Shown: one piece after another, positions 55,302 through 64,000 of the stretch | How positions within the stretch are numbered: the first letter of the stretch is position 1 | How the letters are laid out: every line of letters begins with the position of its first letter | From: CAVVUF01 sp963751425 | GTDB lineage: Bacteria > Chloroflexota > Anaerolineae > Anaerolineales > UBA4823 | DNA: 64,000 bases | Reading direction: 5' to 3' | Assembly: GCA_963751425.1 (NCBI GenBank) | Contig: CAVVUF010000002.1 | Location: 1,922,001-1,986,000 of the forward strand | Notes under the pieces: generated by a model | Seen by the model: only the letters and a program-made list of their open reading frames with translations | Databases searched by the model: none | Told to the model about the DNA's origin: nothing | Program-made: the position numbers and the translations under genes

Positions 55302-55338
55302 GCCCTCGCTCCCTGAAAGTTTATTAGGTAGCGAGGGC
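55302..55338. other. hairpin after the solute-binding protein gene
   Basis: GCCCTCGCT (55302-55310) and AGCGAGGGC (55330-55338) are a perfect 9-base inverted repeat with a 19-base loop. The plus side lacks a T run, while the minus side has TTTTT after the stem; it may still be a transcript end or processing site. The 457-base gap 55262-55718 otherwise shows only a promoter at 55620-55648. Confidence 0.5.
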
Positions 55339-55619
55339 TGAGCACGTGGTGTGCTTCTCTGCAGCTACGCCGCTCTGCTTTCGGTTTTTAATCCATGAAT
55401 CCATTTTCTTGAGGCTTTGCAGAGACTAATACTCATCTGCGGCAGGGATATCTTTCATAGGCGGATCGAAATCGTATTTCTGCTATTCAGGGTTGCTGTT
55501 CATGTTGAGCGGTTCCGCGGCATCACCAGGGTTGGTCTGGCGCCAGGCCAGGTGCGGGGTGGTCAGGATAGGAAAAGTGGTAAAGTTATATTCTGTCTTT
55601 AATAAGATTTTAGATAAAG

Positions 55620-55648
55620 TTGTTGATGTTGGGCGGTTCGTATATAAT
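55620..55648 (+). promoter_or_regulatory. promoter ahead of CPBP protease
   Basis: TTGTTG (55620-55625) and TATAAT (55643-55648), 17 bases apart, precede the gene by about 70 bases; AAGGA lies just before its ATG. Confidence 0.4.
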
Positions 55649-55718
55649 TTTAGGGAGCCAGAAAAACGATCATCCTGAATATCCTTTCCATTCTGTTCGA
55701 TCGAATAAGGAAAAAATT

Positions 55719-56628
55719 ATGAATACCTCCCAGCCCACGAAGTCCACCCTACTGGTCGCCTGGACCGTTTTGATCCTCGCCTCTCCACTGCCCAAGGTGA
55801 TCCTGCAAGAAATTTTCGGACAAACTGTCTCTGCGGACCAGCAGGCGGTCATGTCACTCAGCGTGATCCTGGTTGCCCTGCTGGCGACGTTGATCTGGGG
55901 GCTGCTGCGCCCGCTGAGACCTTTCCTGGCTTTATTCATGGTACTGGTAGGCAGCCAATGGCTGGTATACACCCGCATCGACGCGCTGTATAAATATCCA
56001 ATCTGGCTCCACCACCCTTCCTTCAATGTTTCCATGCTGGCAGAGCAGTCGCTGAACCTGGTGGTTACGCTGCTGATGATCGGCGCGCTGCTCTTGATGG
56101 GGAAAAAGCCTAAGGATTTCTATCTGACGAAGGGCGACATCGCTGCTCCCGCTGAACCCATCCGCTGGCTGGGTGTCAAGGAAGGCGACCGCTGGAATAA
56201 ATTTGGCATCTGGCTGTCCGTCTTCATCAGCCTGGGCACCCTGACTTTCCTGGTCATTGCTGGGCGTCCCCCGCTGGATATCGCCATCCGGGCGCTGCCG
56301 TTCCTTCCGGCGATCCTTTTGGCGGCTGCCTTGAATGCCTTTACCGAGGAAGTCACCTACAAAGCCTCCTTCCTCGTCGGTGCTTGAAAACCCGGTAGGC
56401 CCGCGACAGGCACTCTATATGGTGGCGGTGTATTTTGGCCTCGGACATTACTACGGCATTCCCTACGGCGTGGTCGGTGTGCTGCTGGCAGCCTTCATGG
56501 GCTGGCTCCTGGCGAAGTCGATGCAGGAGACGCGCGGCCTGTTCTGGGCCTGGTTCATCCACTTCCTGCAGGATGTATGGATCTTCGCTTTCCTGGCGAT
56601 CGGATCGATCATCCCGGGCGGGGGATAG
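55719..56628 (+). CDS. CPBP-family intramembrane metalloprotease, one frameshift
   Basis: This multi-pass membrane protein starts at ATG 55719 after TAAGGAAAAAATT. The catalytic NAFTEEVTYKASF (Glu-Glu motif) lies at the end of the first frame. At about 56383 a base is missing; the restored frame continues ENPVGPRQALYMVAVYFGLGHYYG (with the second, F-x-x-x-H motif) and HFLQDVWIF (third). The total is about 303 residues. Members process membrane proteins or modify prenylated peptides; no partner is evident. GNAT follows at 56630. Confidence 0.8.
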
Positions 56629-56629
56629 G

Positions 56630-57142
56630 GTGAAAACCATTTTTGTTCGAGATCATTCTTTGGAAATACGAGAAATCTCACAGCATGATCTCGATGCGGT
56701 CCTCAGCGTATACCGGCAGTGCGAGGATTTCCTGGCTTTTGGCCCCGTGGCTACCGCATCGATGGAGATGGTTTTGAAAGATATGGATATCTCTCAAGAG
56801 GAAGGTGGCATTTTCTGCGGGATTTTTTCAGCACATAATGATATGATCGGCGTGGTGGATTATGTGCCCAGCCATTATAGAGGAGAACCACAATCAGCCT
56901 ACCTCTCCTTGCTTATGATTGCCAAAACTTACCGGAGCCGCGGGATTGGAAAAGCCGTCGTTGAGGCGGTTGAAAATGAGATCAGGAAGGATGCCCAGGT
57001 GATGGAGATCCTGGCGGGGGTGCAGGTGAACAACCCTCTGGCTGTGAAGTTTTGGCAGAAGCATGGGTACCAGATTGTCAGCGGACCAGAACAGATGCCC
57101 GACCAGACCACGGTCTTTGGGCTGCGAAAAGATATATATTAA
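56630..57142 (+). CDS. GNAT-family N-acetyltransferase
   Basis: This 170-residue protein starts at GTG (56630), one base beyond the protease gene. It has LEIREISQHDLDAVLSVYRQ and the acetyl-CoA-binding YRSRGIGKAVVEAVENEI (R-x-x-G-x-G/A), followed by NNPLAVKFWQKHGYQIV. The acceptor is unknown. The start is chosen by its GGGGGA upstream and by the first conserved strand. Confidence 0.87.
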   Translation: MKTIFVRDHSLEIREISQHDLDAVLSVYRQCEDFLAFGPVATASMEMVLKDMDISQEEGGIFCGIFSAHNDMIGVVDYVPSHYRGEPQSAYLSLLMIAKTYRSRGIGKAVVEAVENEIRKDAQVMEILAGVQVNNPLAVKFWQKHGYQIVSGPEQMPDQTTVFGLRKDIY

Positions 57143-57190
57143 ACAGGTTTTCTCACCTAACAATTATGTAAACCGGGAATATCCGCTATC

Positions 57191-57219
57191 TTCGAATGAC
57201 TCCTCATTGATAGTATAAT
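57191..57219 (+). promoter_or_regulatory. promoter for the giant secreted protein
   Basis: TTCGAA (57191-57196) and an exact TATAAT (57214-57219), 17 bases apart. AGGAGG at 57355-57360 is 7 bases before the ATG at 57368. The leader is about 140 bases. Confidence 0.45.
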
Positions 57220-57367
57220 CAAGCTGTTATCAGGTAGGGATAATTTATTGGTATTCACGGGTTTGTTGATCAATTTTTTTGTTTTGTGCTATTTTTCCCA
57301 TTTATCCTTGATCTATCGTAATTCCAATTGAATATTTTCCTTTAACTTGGCTCTAGGAGGCTTTGCT

Positions 57368-60300
57368 ATGCGTCGTTTTCTGTCTTTATCCCTGGTTGTC
57401 CTTCTTGCTATTTCTATGTTAGTTGGGTTAGTTTCTATCGCCCAAGCGTATGGGAGCGCCAAAGCGATCTCTGCTGTTCCGGAGGTCGTAGAGACTGCAG
57501 CCACGCCTTCTCAACAACCAACGCCCACTCAGCCCGAATCATCCGCACCGCCATATGTGCCTGAGTTGGCCGGGCAAGTTGACCAGGTGTTAACTCCCCA
57601 GCAGTTTCAGCAGGCGCAGTTTGATGCTGAAAAAGAAATGGAAGAACAGAATCGTCTGGCTTTTCAGATCATGCAGAACCATGACCGAATGATAAATGGT
57701 TTCCGAAGACAGGTTTCTCCTCAGCCTGCATATCAATCGAAGGAACCTGCTGCTGCTCCACGAGCTGCTCATCCGATGGTCAACCCGGCGAGTTTGCAAA
57801 AGGATTTCCGGCTTGCTCAAGAGAGCGCTCCGCTGCCCAAGCCTGCCGCTTATTCCATCACTGTGGAAACCCTCCACCGGAATGATAATTTTGGCACCGG
57901 CTCGATTTTTTTGATTAATAATCAGGGCGGAACAGAAGCCAATGTCGTCATCGACTTCTACTGGCCAAACGATACCCTGCAATCGACGGATGGGGGATTT
58001 AACATCGCAGCCGGAGGCAGCCGGGTGTATGATTTATTATCCAGCCCAACGGGATATCACTTTGTTGGGAAAGCAGTTATCTACAGCGACCAACCGCTAA
58101 CAGCCCAGATTACATCTCCTGATTACGGGATGATCGGCGGGCGCTTGTTCCAGGCAGATGGCGTTACACCGCTTACCAATGGTTCGACGGATATTTTTAT
58201 TGACCGTGGGAATAATTGGTTTGAAGGTAAAGGCGGGTATGGGGTGCTTAGTGACGGACGTTTTTACATCGGCGGATTGCCCGACAATGTCTACGTGCTG
58301 CGCGCCATGGTTGGTTATCCGTATGCACAGCAATTTTATAGCAACAAGCAGTCTGCAAACGATGCGGACAGCATCACCATAAGCAGCGGGAGCGACTTCT
58401 CCACGGCAGATTTCACCATGCATCCCGGTGGGCGCATTGAAGGCACCGTGTATGCGGCTGATGGGATCACACCGCTGCCGAATATCAATGTTGACCTGGA
58501 GCAGGGTTGGTATGGCACCTGCACGGATGCCTCAGGTCACTTTACGATGGATAATGTGCCTTATGGCGACCAATACATCCGTGCAGGTGGGGATTGGAAC
58601 TGGTGCGAAAATAAATATTCCATTTATGTCCGGGAATATTACCAGGAGAAAATACGGCTCAGCGAGGCAACCGCTTTGTCCATTTCTGCCGGCTCTGACT
58701 TGAAGACTGGGATCAATTTTACATTGACTACCGGCGGAACCGTTCGAGGCCGCGTGAACTCCGCTGCAACGGGTTTGCCTTTAGCCAATGTGCACGTGGC
58801 AGCCAGTATTTACACGAATAATGATGAGTGGTATTGGGGGAATTTCACCACTGGAGCCAGCGGTGTATATACGATCACCGGCTTGCCCGCCGGTGATTAC
58901 CGGGTGCGTATAGACGATATGTGGGGAATCCCCGATGGATATGCCCGGGAATTCTATCCCAACACCCCCAATTATGACCTGGCGCAGCCCATCGCTGTCC
59001 CAGCGGGTGGCACCATTTCTAACATCGATTTCGCCCTCGAGCCAGGCGGTATCATCCGGGGGCGGGTGGTGGATCAAGATACCGGATTGCCCTTGCCCAA
59101 CATCAATGTTAATGCAGATCCGGGTCTGGGCTGGGGGATAAGCGCTTGCACTAACAGTAATGGTGAATATGAGCTGCGTGCCCTTCCTTATGCAGGTTAC
59201 CGACTGCAAGGTGGCAATGATTGGAGTTGGTGTGGAACTACATTCTCACCTTATATTCGCGAGTATTTCTCCGATGCTCTGCGTTACGATCAGGCAACTG
59301 TGTTGCAGGTAAACAGCACAACCCCCATTCTTAATAACACCGATTTCGGCCTGCTTAAGGGAGGGATGATCACCGGTAAAGTAACTGCCCAGCAGGGCGG
59401 ACAACCCTTGGCGAATGTTCATGTGGCTGCCAGTATTTACACTAATAATGATGAATGGTACTGGAGCAATATGTGGACGGATGCCACCGGTGTTTATACC
59501 GTCACAGGTCTTCCCGAGGGCAATTATCGCGTCCGTGTGGATGATGGGAATGGCATTCCAGCAGGTTATGCACAGCAATACTATGACCACACCGTTGACT
59601 GGAGCGCAGCAAAATCGCTGCATATTGCAGGGACCCTTAAATTAACGGGAATCGACTTTGCTCTAGAGCCGGGCGGTGTAATCCGTGGGCGCGTAGTAGA
59701 CCAGGTGACTGGCTTACCGGTTGCCAGGATGACGGTCAATTCCGGGCGGATCAACCAGCCAGGTGGTGTGGGGACCTGCACAGATGACCAGGGATATTAT
59801 GAGCTGCGCGGCTTACCGTATGGCGATTATGAAGTCAGCTCGGGGGGCTATAATTATTGTCTCGGTCAGCCAGGGGTCTATGTGAAGGAGATATACCTAG
59901 AAAAGATCTATTATTGGAATCGCACCCCTGTGGCGGTGAACAGCGCAACCCCGGTGACTGGGATAAACTTTACCCTGGAACACGGCGGATTTATCAGTGG
60001 TAAAGTGACGGATGGAGATTTGGGTAACGCACAGGTCGGTAATTTACGTGTTGGTGCTCAGGTGCCCGATCCACAGTGCAATGGGTGTACCTGGTGGGTT
60101 GGTGATACGAATACCGATTCTCAGGGCAACTATCTCATCGGTCCATTACCTGCTGGCGTATACAAAGTCTATGCCTGTGCTGATTGTACTGGGCAGCTCC
60201 TGGTGAGCGAGTACTATAACAATGTTTACTTTGTTAATGATGCTCAGGAAGTCAATGTCACCATTGGAAATACGACCTCTGGGATCAATATGGTCTTGGG

Positions 60301-63300
60301 CAAAGGGGTGTGGATCACCGGCAAGGTGACCGTACCCAACGGGTATTCACCTGCTGATATCCAGGTGGATACCTGGCTCTTCGACCATAATTATGGAGCA
60401 TCACGGCGGACGGATGCATCGGGAAATTACACCATTCCCGTCCCCCCCATCTATGACAGTATGTGGGGGATTGCGGTTCGCCCTTGGGGCACCGACCTGG
60501 AGTTGGAATGGGCTCACCGCGTATGGTTGAACCAGGGAACAAAATTTGATTTCAACCTTGGGCCGGGTGGTAAAGTAGAGGGCTGTGTGACTGATGGCGG
60601 GATTCCATTGACCAGTGGAAATGTCAACGTGGAAGGCTCATGGATGAATAATGGTACGAATATCGGCGCGGATGGTTGTTACAGCATCACCAACCTGCCA
60701 CCGGGAGATTATCGGGTGCGCGCCGATAATTGGCCAAATTACTCAGCGACCTACTATGGCGGACCGAATTGGGAATATGCCACGCCGGTCCGGTTAAGTG
60801 TGGGTGAAATGGAAACCGGAAAGAATATAGAGATGCATAAGATGGGTCGCATCACCGGTTTGGTGCGAGATTTTACTACCCATAAGCCTACCGAAGGAGT
60901 CCAGGTTGTGGCGATGAGTGACAAGGGTTATTACCAGGGCTGGAGCCAGGTGGATGGAACCTACAGCATTGACCTGCCGGTCGGAAGCTATAAAATTTTC
61001 TACATGCAGGATAGCTGGGTGGATTACTTCGGCACCTTCTATCCCTATTCGCAAACCTACGAGGGGGGAACGAGTGTCAGCGTGCCGGCTTATAACCCGG
61101 ACGGAGCGGCAATCGTTAATATCGACTTCCATAAGAAAGCCAAGGTTACCGGTACGATTACCGACTCTGCCAGCGGCAAGCCTCTGGGCGGCATCTTTGT
61201 GAAAGTCAATACGCGAGGTCAGTCTGGCGGCTACGAGCCAGCCTGGTCGAGCTCGCAGTGCACTGATGAAACGGGCTCCTATGCTTTGGAAGCCTTCTGG
61301 CCGGGTCAGACGTACCGCATCACAGTGGCAGGCACTTGTGGCTCGCCGGAGTATGGCAAGGTGACCAGAGAGCTCGCTGTAGCCGAAGGCGGCGCTTACG
61401 TGGAGAACTTCCAACTGGTTGCCGGTGTGACTCCTCAGGTACCTTTCACAATCAAATCGAACGACACCGATTACCTGCCAGAAAATATCTTTGATGACCA
61501 GAATGTGCCTCTGCTCTTCGAACCCCTGGTCAAGCTGGACGACCAGGGCAACTGGACTTCGAACTTGCTGGTGCAGGTGCCAACGGTGGAGAACGGAGGG
61601 GTGCAGGTGGTCAACAGCCAGATGATCGTTACCTACCAGCTCAAGCCTGGCTTGCTCTGGTCGGATGGGGTGGCTTTGACATCTGCGGATATTCAATATG
61701 CCTTCGAGCGCCTGAACACACCGACGATGTGGTGGAATAACAGCGGCACCCATGTCAGCCTGATCGAGCGCGTTGAGACGCCAAATGCCCTCACTGCGGT
61801 GGCTTATTACCATAAAGACCAGATCACTGCCAATTACATCGATGCAATTCTTTACCCCATTCCTAAACATATCCTGCAGGGGCAGTTCCCCTTCATGTGG
61901 GGCCGATTTTACCTGGCTAACCCGGTGGGCAATGGACCCTATATCGTAGAAGAGTTCCTGTCAGACAGCTATGTAATCTTGCACGCTAACCCCAATTACG
62001 TTTTACGCAGCCTGGGTTTGCCTAAAATCGAGCGCATCCGGCAGATCAACTCCGGAAATGCTTTTGGAATGATTGCCAGCGGGCAGGCACAGGTTTCGGT
62101 GGCACTGGATGATGGTAACCTCATTCCATCGGGTGCAACGAGCTTCCTGAATGTCAAATCCTCCACGAATTCTTCGACGGAATTCATCTATCTAAACAAT
62201 GAAAAACCTGCCTTCCAGGATGTCAGCGTCCGGAAAGCATTCATGATGGCTTTGAACCGGGCTCGCCTGGCTGATTATGGCAAGACCGGCATGCCTTCTT
62301 TTATTCCGGCTGCCAATCTTTTCCCACCCGGCAGCCCCATGTACTCCAGCGGCTTTACTCAATACAGCTTTGATCTGGCACAAGCTGGCAATTTGCTCTC
62401 CGCGGCTGGCTGGCTGGACCATAATGGCAACGGGACGCGTGACAAGGGTGGAGTGGAAATGGTTTTCACCTTCGCTTATCCAGCCGGGAACGACCGTCGG
62501 ATGCGCCTGGCTTCCACCTTCCAGGAGGACCTGGGCAAGATCGGTGTGCGCTTGAACCTGGTGCAGGTAGGTGATTTTAATACGATGATCGACAATGGGA
62601 CGCACGGTATATACGATATGTTCATCTGCATGTGGGGATTAGATCCTTTTGATCCAGATGCGTATAACCTATTCTATAGTATTAACATTCCAAAAGCCTA
62701 TAACAGCTATGAGCTGCAGAACTATACGCGCTGGCAGAATGCTACCAATGATGCCTTGCTTGAGCTTATACATGGACAATTGAGCTTCAGCGCACTCAAG
62801 AGCGCTTATGCCACCTGGAACCAGAATTTCACGGACCAGGTACCTTCACTGCCGACGATTCACGGCTTGCGATATGACCTGGCTCTACCTACGTTGGTCA
62901 ACTTTAAACCTGGAGCCAAGATCCCCGCCACCTGGAATGTGGCGGAGTGGTACCTGCCCCCAAATCCTTATGACCTGGGGGTGCGCATGACCCTGGCTCC
63001 TGAAAGCCCTGCTCTACAGCCGGGCGCGATCATCATCTATGCCCTCAACGTGGATAATGCCGGCTTCTTCGGTGTGACTCATGCTACGCTGCTCGATACA
63101 CTGCCTGGCAATGTAACTTATAAGGGCGCTACTCCGGCACCGACGACGATCACTGGGAACAAGCTGTATTGGAACCTGGGAGATATCCCTGCCGGGCAGG
63201 CGCTGCCGGTCATCAAGGTTTCGGTGGAGATCCCCTTGACTGCTGTGCATGGTGATAAGATCACCAACCTTGTGCAGGTGTATTCTGACCAGATCGATAC

Positions 63301-64000
63301 GCGCCCGGAGAACAATGCCACAGAATACCAGCTAGAAGTGCGCGAAGATATTGACTTGTGGTTGGAAAAGCATGGCATTGGCCAGCCCGCCGTAGGTGAG
63401 AAGTTCACCTACTACATCGAGTATGGCAACCTGGGCGGAGCGCCAGCCGCTAGCGTGGTCATCACGGATGTGCTCCCCGCGCAAGTCAGCCTGATCAGCG
63501 CCGTCCCGACTCCGGTGGTCAATGGCAGCTTACTCACCTGGAACCTGGGTGAGTTAAAAGGTGACCAATGGGGCGGGCAAATCGTTGTGACGGCTGAGAT
63601 CGACAACAAGGGCCAAGTGGTCAACATAGCTCGCGTCCAACCTGCCACGGGTGAAATGAATTTGGCCAACAACCAGGATAATCATGTCGAAGATGTCAAT
63701 AGTATCCTGGCTCCGGTTATCCTGCGCCCAACCGCAGGCACAACCGATGGCACCCTCACGGTCAAAGGCCTGGCGCCATCGAATTCAACGGTGACGATCT
63801 ATGACATCAACCCTGTGATCCCTGTCCTGCTTGCCAGCGGAACCGCTACAGCTTCGGGCACCTTCGAGATCCCCCTTAGCCTGGCTGAAGGATCTTATGT
63901 GCTGGCAGCCAAGGCGAATAAGGTCAGCCTGGATAGCGAATATTCGAATACGGCCTCCATCCAGGTGGATCATGACCTCCCACTTGACCCGGACCTGGTC
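57368..64000 (+). CDS. giant secreted protein: CarboxypepD_reg-like repeats + family 5 solute-binding domain + DUF11 repeats, partial
   Basis: A single frame of 2,211 codons is open at the window end. Residues 1-27 are a signal peptide (MRRFLSLSLVVLLAISMLVG, cleavage after AQA), followed by a Pro/Thr-rich linker. About 11 repeats begin near residues 257, 353, 456, 560, 666, 769, 874, 980, 1067, 1159 and 1257, with the core GGxIxGxVxDxxTGxPLxNxxV, as in CarboxypepD_reg domains. Residues about 1357-1862 are a family 5 solute-binding protein (WSDGVALTSADIQYAFERLN, NPVGNGPYIVEE, VRKAFMMALNRARLADYG). From about 1872 two DUF11-like repeats follow (NAGFFGVTHATLLDTLPG, IEYGNLGGAPAASVVITD), then an Ig-like tail. 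No anchor is seen before the edge. A ligand sensor or surface-held binding protein is the likeliest role, but this is inference. Confidence 0.88.
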   Translation, partial: MRRFLSLSLVVLLAISMLVGLVSIAQAYGSAKAISAVPEVVETAATPSQQPTPTQPESSAPPYVPELAGQVDQVLTPQQFQQAQFDAEKEMEEQNRLAFQIMQNHDRMINGFRRQVSPQPAYQSKEPAAAPRAAHPMVNPASLQKDFRLAQESAPLPKPAAYSITVETLHRNDNFGTGSIFLINNQGGTEANVVIDFYWPNDTLQSTDGGFNIAAGGSRVYDLLSSPTGYHFVGKAVIYSDQPLTAQITSPDYGMIGGRLFQADGVTPLTNGSTDIFIDRGNNWFEGKGGYGVLSDGRFYIGGLPDNVYVLRAMVGYPYAQQFYSNKQSANDADSITISSGSDFSTADFTMHPGGRIEGTVYAADGITPLPNINVDLEQGWYGTCTDASGHFTMDNVPYGDQYIRAGGDWNWCENKYSIYVREYYQEKIRLSEATALSISAGSDLKTGINFTLTTGGTVRGRVNSAATGLPLANVHVAASIYTNNDEWYWGNFTTGASGVYTITGLPAGDYRVRIDDMWGIPDGYAREFYPNTPNYDLAQPIAVPAGGTISNIDFALEPGGIIRGRVVDQDTGLPLPNINVNADPGLGWGISACTNSNGEYELRALPYAGYRLQGGNDWSWCGTTFSPYIREYFSDALRYDQATVLQVNSTTPILNNTDFGLLKGGMITGKVTAQQGGQPLANVHVAASIYTNNDEWYWSNMWTDATGVYTVTGLPEGNYRVRVDDGNGIPAGYAQQYYDHTVDWSAAKSLHIAGTLKLTGIDFALEPGGVIRGRVVDQVTGLPVARMTVNSGRINQPGGVGTCTDDQGYYELRGLPYGDYEVSSGGYNYCLGQPGVYVKEIYLEKIYYWNRTPVAVNSATPVTGINFTLEHGGFISGKVTDGDLGNAQVGNLRVGAQVPDPQCNGCTWWVGDTNTDSQGNYLIGPLPAGVYKVYACADCTGQLLVSEYYNNVYFVNDAQEVNVTIGNTTSGINMVLGKGVWITGKVTVPNGYSPADIQVDTWLFDHNYGASRRTDASGNYTIPVPPIYDSMWGIAVRPWGTDLELEWAHRVWLNQGTKFDFNLGPGGKVEGCVTDGGIPLTSGNVNVEGSWMNNGTNIGADGCYSITNLPPGDYRVRADNWPNYSATYYGGPNWEYATPVRLSVGEMETGKNIEMHKMGRITGLVRDFTTHKPTEGVQVVAMSDKGYYQGWSQVDGTYSIDLPVGSYKIFYMQDSWVDYFGTFYPYSQTYEGGTSVSVPAYNPDGAAIVNIDFHKKAKVTGTITDSASGKPLGGIFVKVNTRGQSGGYEPAWSSSQCTDETGSYALEAFWPGQTYRITVAGTCGSPEYGKVTRELAVAEGGAYVENFQLVAGVTPQVPFTIKSNDTDYLPENIFDDQNVPLLFEPLVKLDDQGNWTSNLLVQVPTVENGGVQVVNSQMIVTYQLKPGLLWSDGVALTSADIQYAFERLNTPTMWWNNSGTHVSLIERVETPNALTAVAYYHKDQITANYIDAILYPIPKHILQGQFPFMWGRFYLANPVGNGPYIVEEFLSDSYVILHANPNYVLRSLGLPKIERIRQINSGNAFGMIASGQAQVSVALDDGNLIPSGATSFLNVKSSTNSSTEFIYLNNEKPAFQDVSVRKAFMMALNRARLADYGKTGMPSFIPAANLFPPGSPMYSSGFTQYSFDLAQAGNLLSAAGWLDHNGNGTRDKGGVEMVFTFAYPAGNDRRMRLASTFQEDLGKIGVRLNLVQVGDFNTMIDNGTHGIYDMFICMWGLDPFDPDAYNLFYSINIPKAYNSYELQNYTRWQNATNDALLELIHGQLSFSALKSAYATWNQNFTDQVPSLPTIHGLRYDLALPTLVNFKPGAKIPATWNVAEWYLPPNPYDLGVRMTLAPESPALQPGAIIIYALNVDNAGFFGVTHATLLDTLPGNVTYKGATPAPTTITGNKLYWNLGDIPAGQALPVIKVSVEIPLTAVHGDKITNLVQVYSDQIDTRPENNATEYQLEVREDIDLWLEKHGIGQPAVGEKFTYYIEYGNLGGAPAASVVITDVLPAQVSLISAVPTPVVNGSLLTWNLGELKGDQWGGQIVVTAEIDNKGQVVNIARVQPATGEMNLANNQDNHVEDVNSILAPVILRPTAGTTDGTLTVKGLAPSNSTVTIYDINPVIPVLLASGTATASGTFEIPLSLAEGSYVLAAKANKVSLDSEYSNTASIQVDHDLPLDPDLV

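Noticed and set aside
55417..55602. Short frames before the CPBP gene
   Set aside because: They have no ribosome site or similarity, and the region contains a promoter.
60794..61870. A 358-codon minus-strand frame inside the giant gene
   Set aside because: It is the reverse shadow of the repeat region; composition is biased and no domain is recognisable.
1..64000. CRISPR arrays, tRNA or rRNA genes, insertion sequences, prophage or replication origin
   Set aside because: No repeat-spacer pattern, tRNA cloverleaf, rRNA segment, transposase or integrase was recognised on reading the window.

Overview
The window looks like chromosomal DNA of a Chloroflexota bacterium, most likely class Anaerolineae. 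This is inferred from gene content: an IolD-like/GPH-transporter/Gfo-Idh cluster, GH127 and DUF5054 proteins, several uroporphyrinogen-decarboxylase-like and LLM-flavin proteins, class IVb (Flp) pilins, and secreted proteins with CarboxypepD_reg/DUF11 repeats. No rRNA, tRNA, CRISPR array, transposase or integrase was recognised. Promoter-like TATAAT boxes and AGGAGG ribosome sites are easy to see. Several genes start only a few bases after a -10 box, which suggests leaderless mRNAs.

Layout. 1-4.0 kb (minus): a tRNA-modification operon, cysteine desulfurase - mnmA - small membrane protein - trmI - NUDIX hydrolase (cut by the window edge). 4.1-7.4 kb (plus): phosphohexomutase - TatD nuclease - polyprenyl synthase, divergent from the first operon across a compact two-way promoter. 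7.4-11.2 kb (minus): sugar nucleotidyltransferase/GHMP kinase pair, ClbS-like protein, alpha/beta hydrolase, TatA. 11.2-11.65 kb: a strong candidate structured RNA. 11.65-14.3 kb (plus): slipin, epimerase, URO-D-like protein. 14.4-15.4 kb (minus): an orphan contractile-tail tube protein translationally coupled to a membrane protein. 15.5-26 kb (plus): LLM oxidoreductase, PPOX protein, DUF5655-like protein, prolyl oligopeptidase, MBL hydrolase, a multi-pass membrane protein, GH127 and a GH38-like DUF5054 protein. 26-32 kb: lipoprotein, pyrophosphatase, beta-lactamase-family hydrolase, M20 peptidase, DUF1697, HEAT-repeat protein, nitroreductase. 32.4-35.6 kb: Ser/Thr kinase with FHA - HD protein - P-loop kinase, with overlapping ends. 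35.7-42.9 kb: a sugar/cyclitol catabolic cluster (minus) facing an aldo/keto reductase and a second URO-D-like gene (plus). 43-53 kb: NahK-like kinase, CAP protein, methyltransferases, two tandem Flp pilins, CocE hydrolase, orphan DNA methyltransferase, GH99-like lipoprotein. 53-64 kb: Tat-exported family 5 solute-binding protein, CPBP protease, GNAT, and a giant secreted protein that runs off the right edge.

The most unusual object is the last gene. One uninterrupted frame of at least 2,211 codons joins a signal peptide, about 11 CarboxypepD_reg-like repeats, a complete family 5 solute-binding-protein domain, and DUF11-like repeats.

Ten genes are broken by single-base shifts (11 shifts in all) although both halves are well conserved. 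The spread over unrelated housekeeping genes suggests residual assembly indels rather than decay, so these genes are annotated here as continuous loci with the shift position given.
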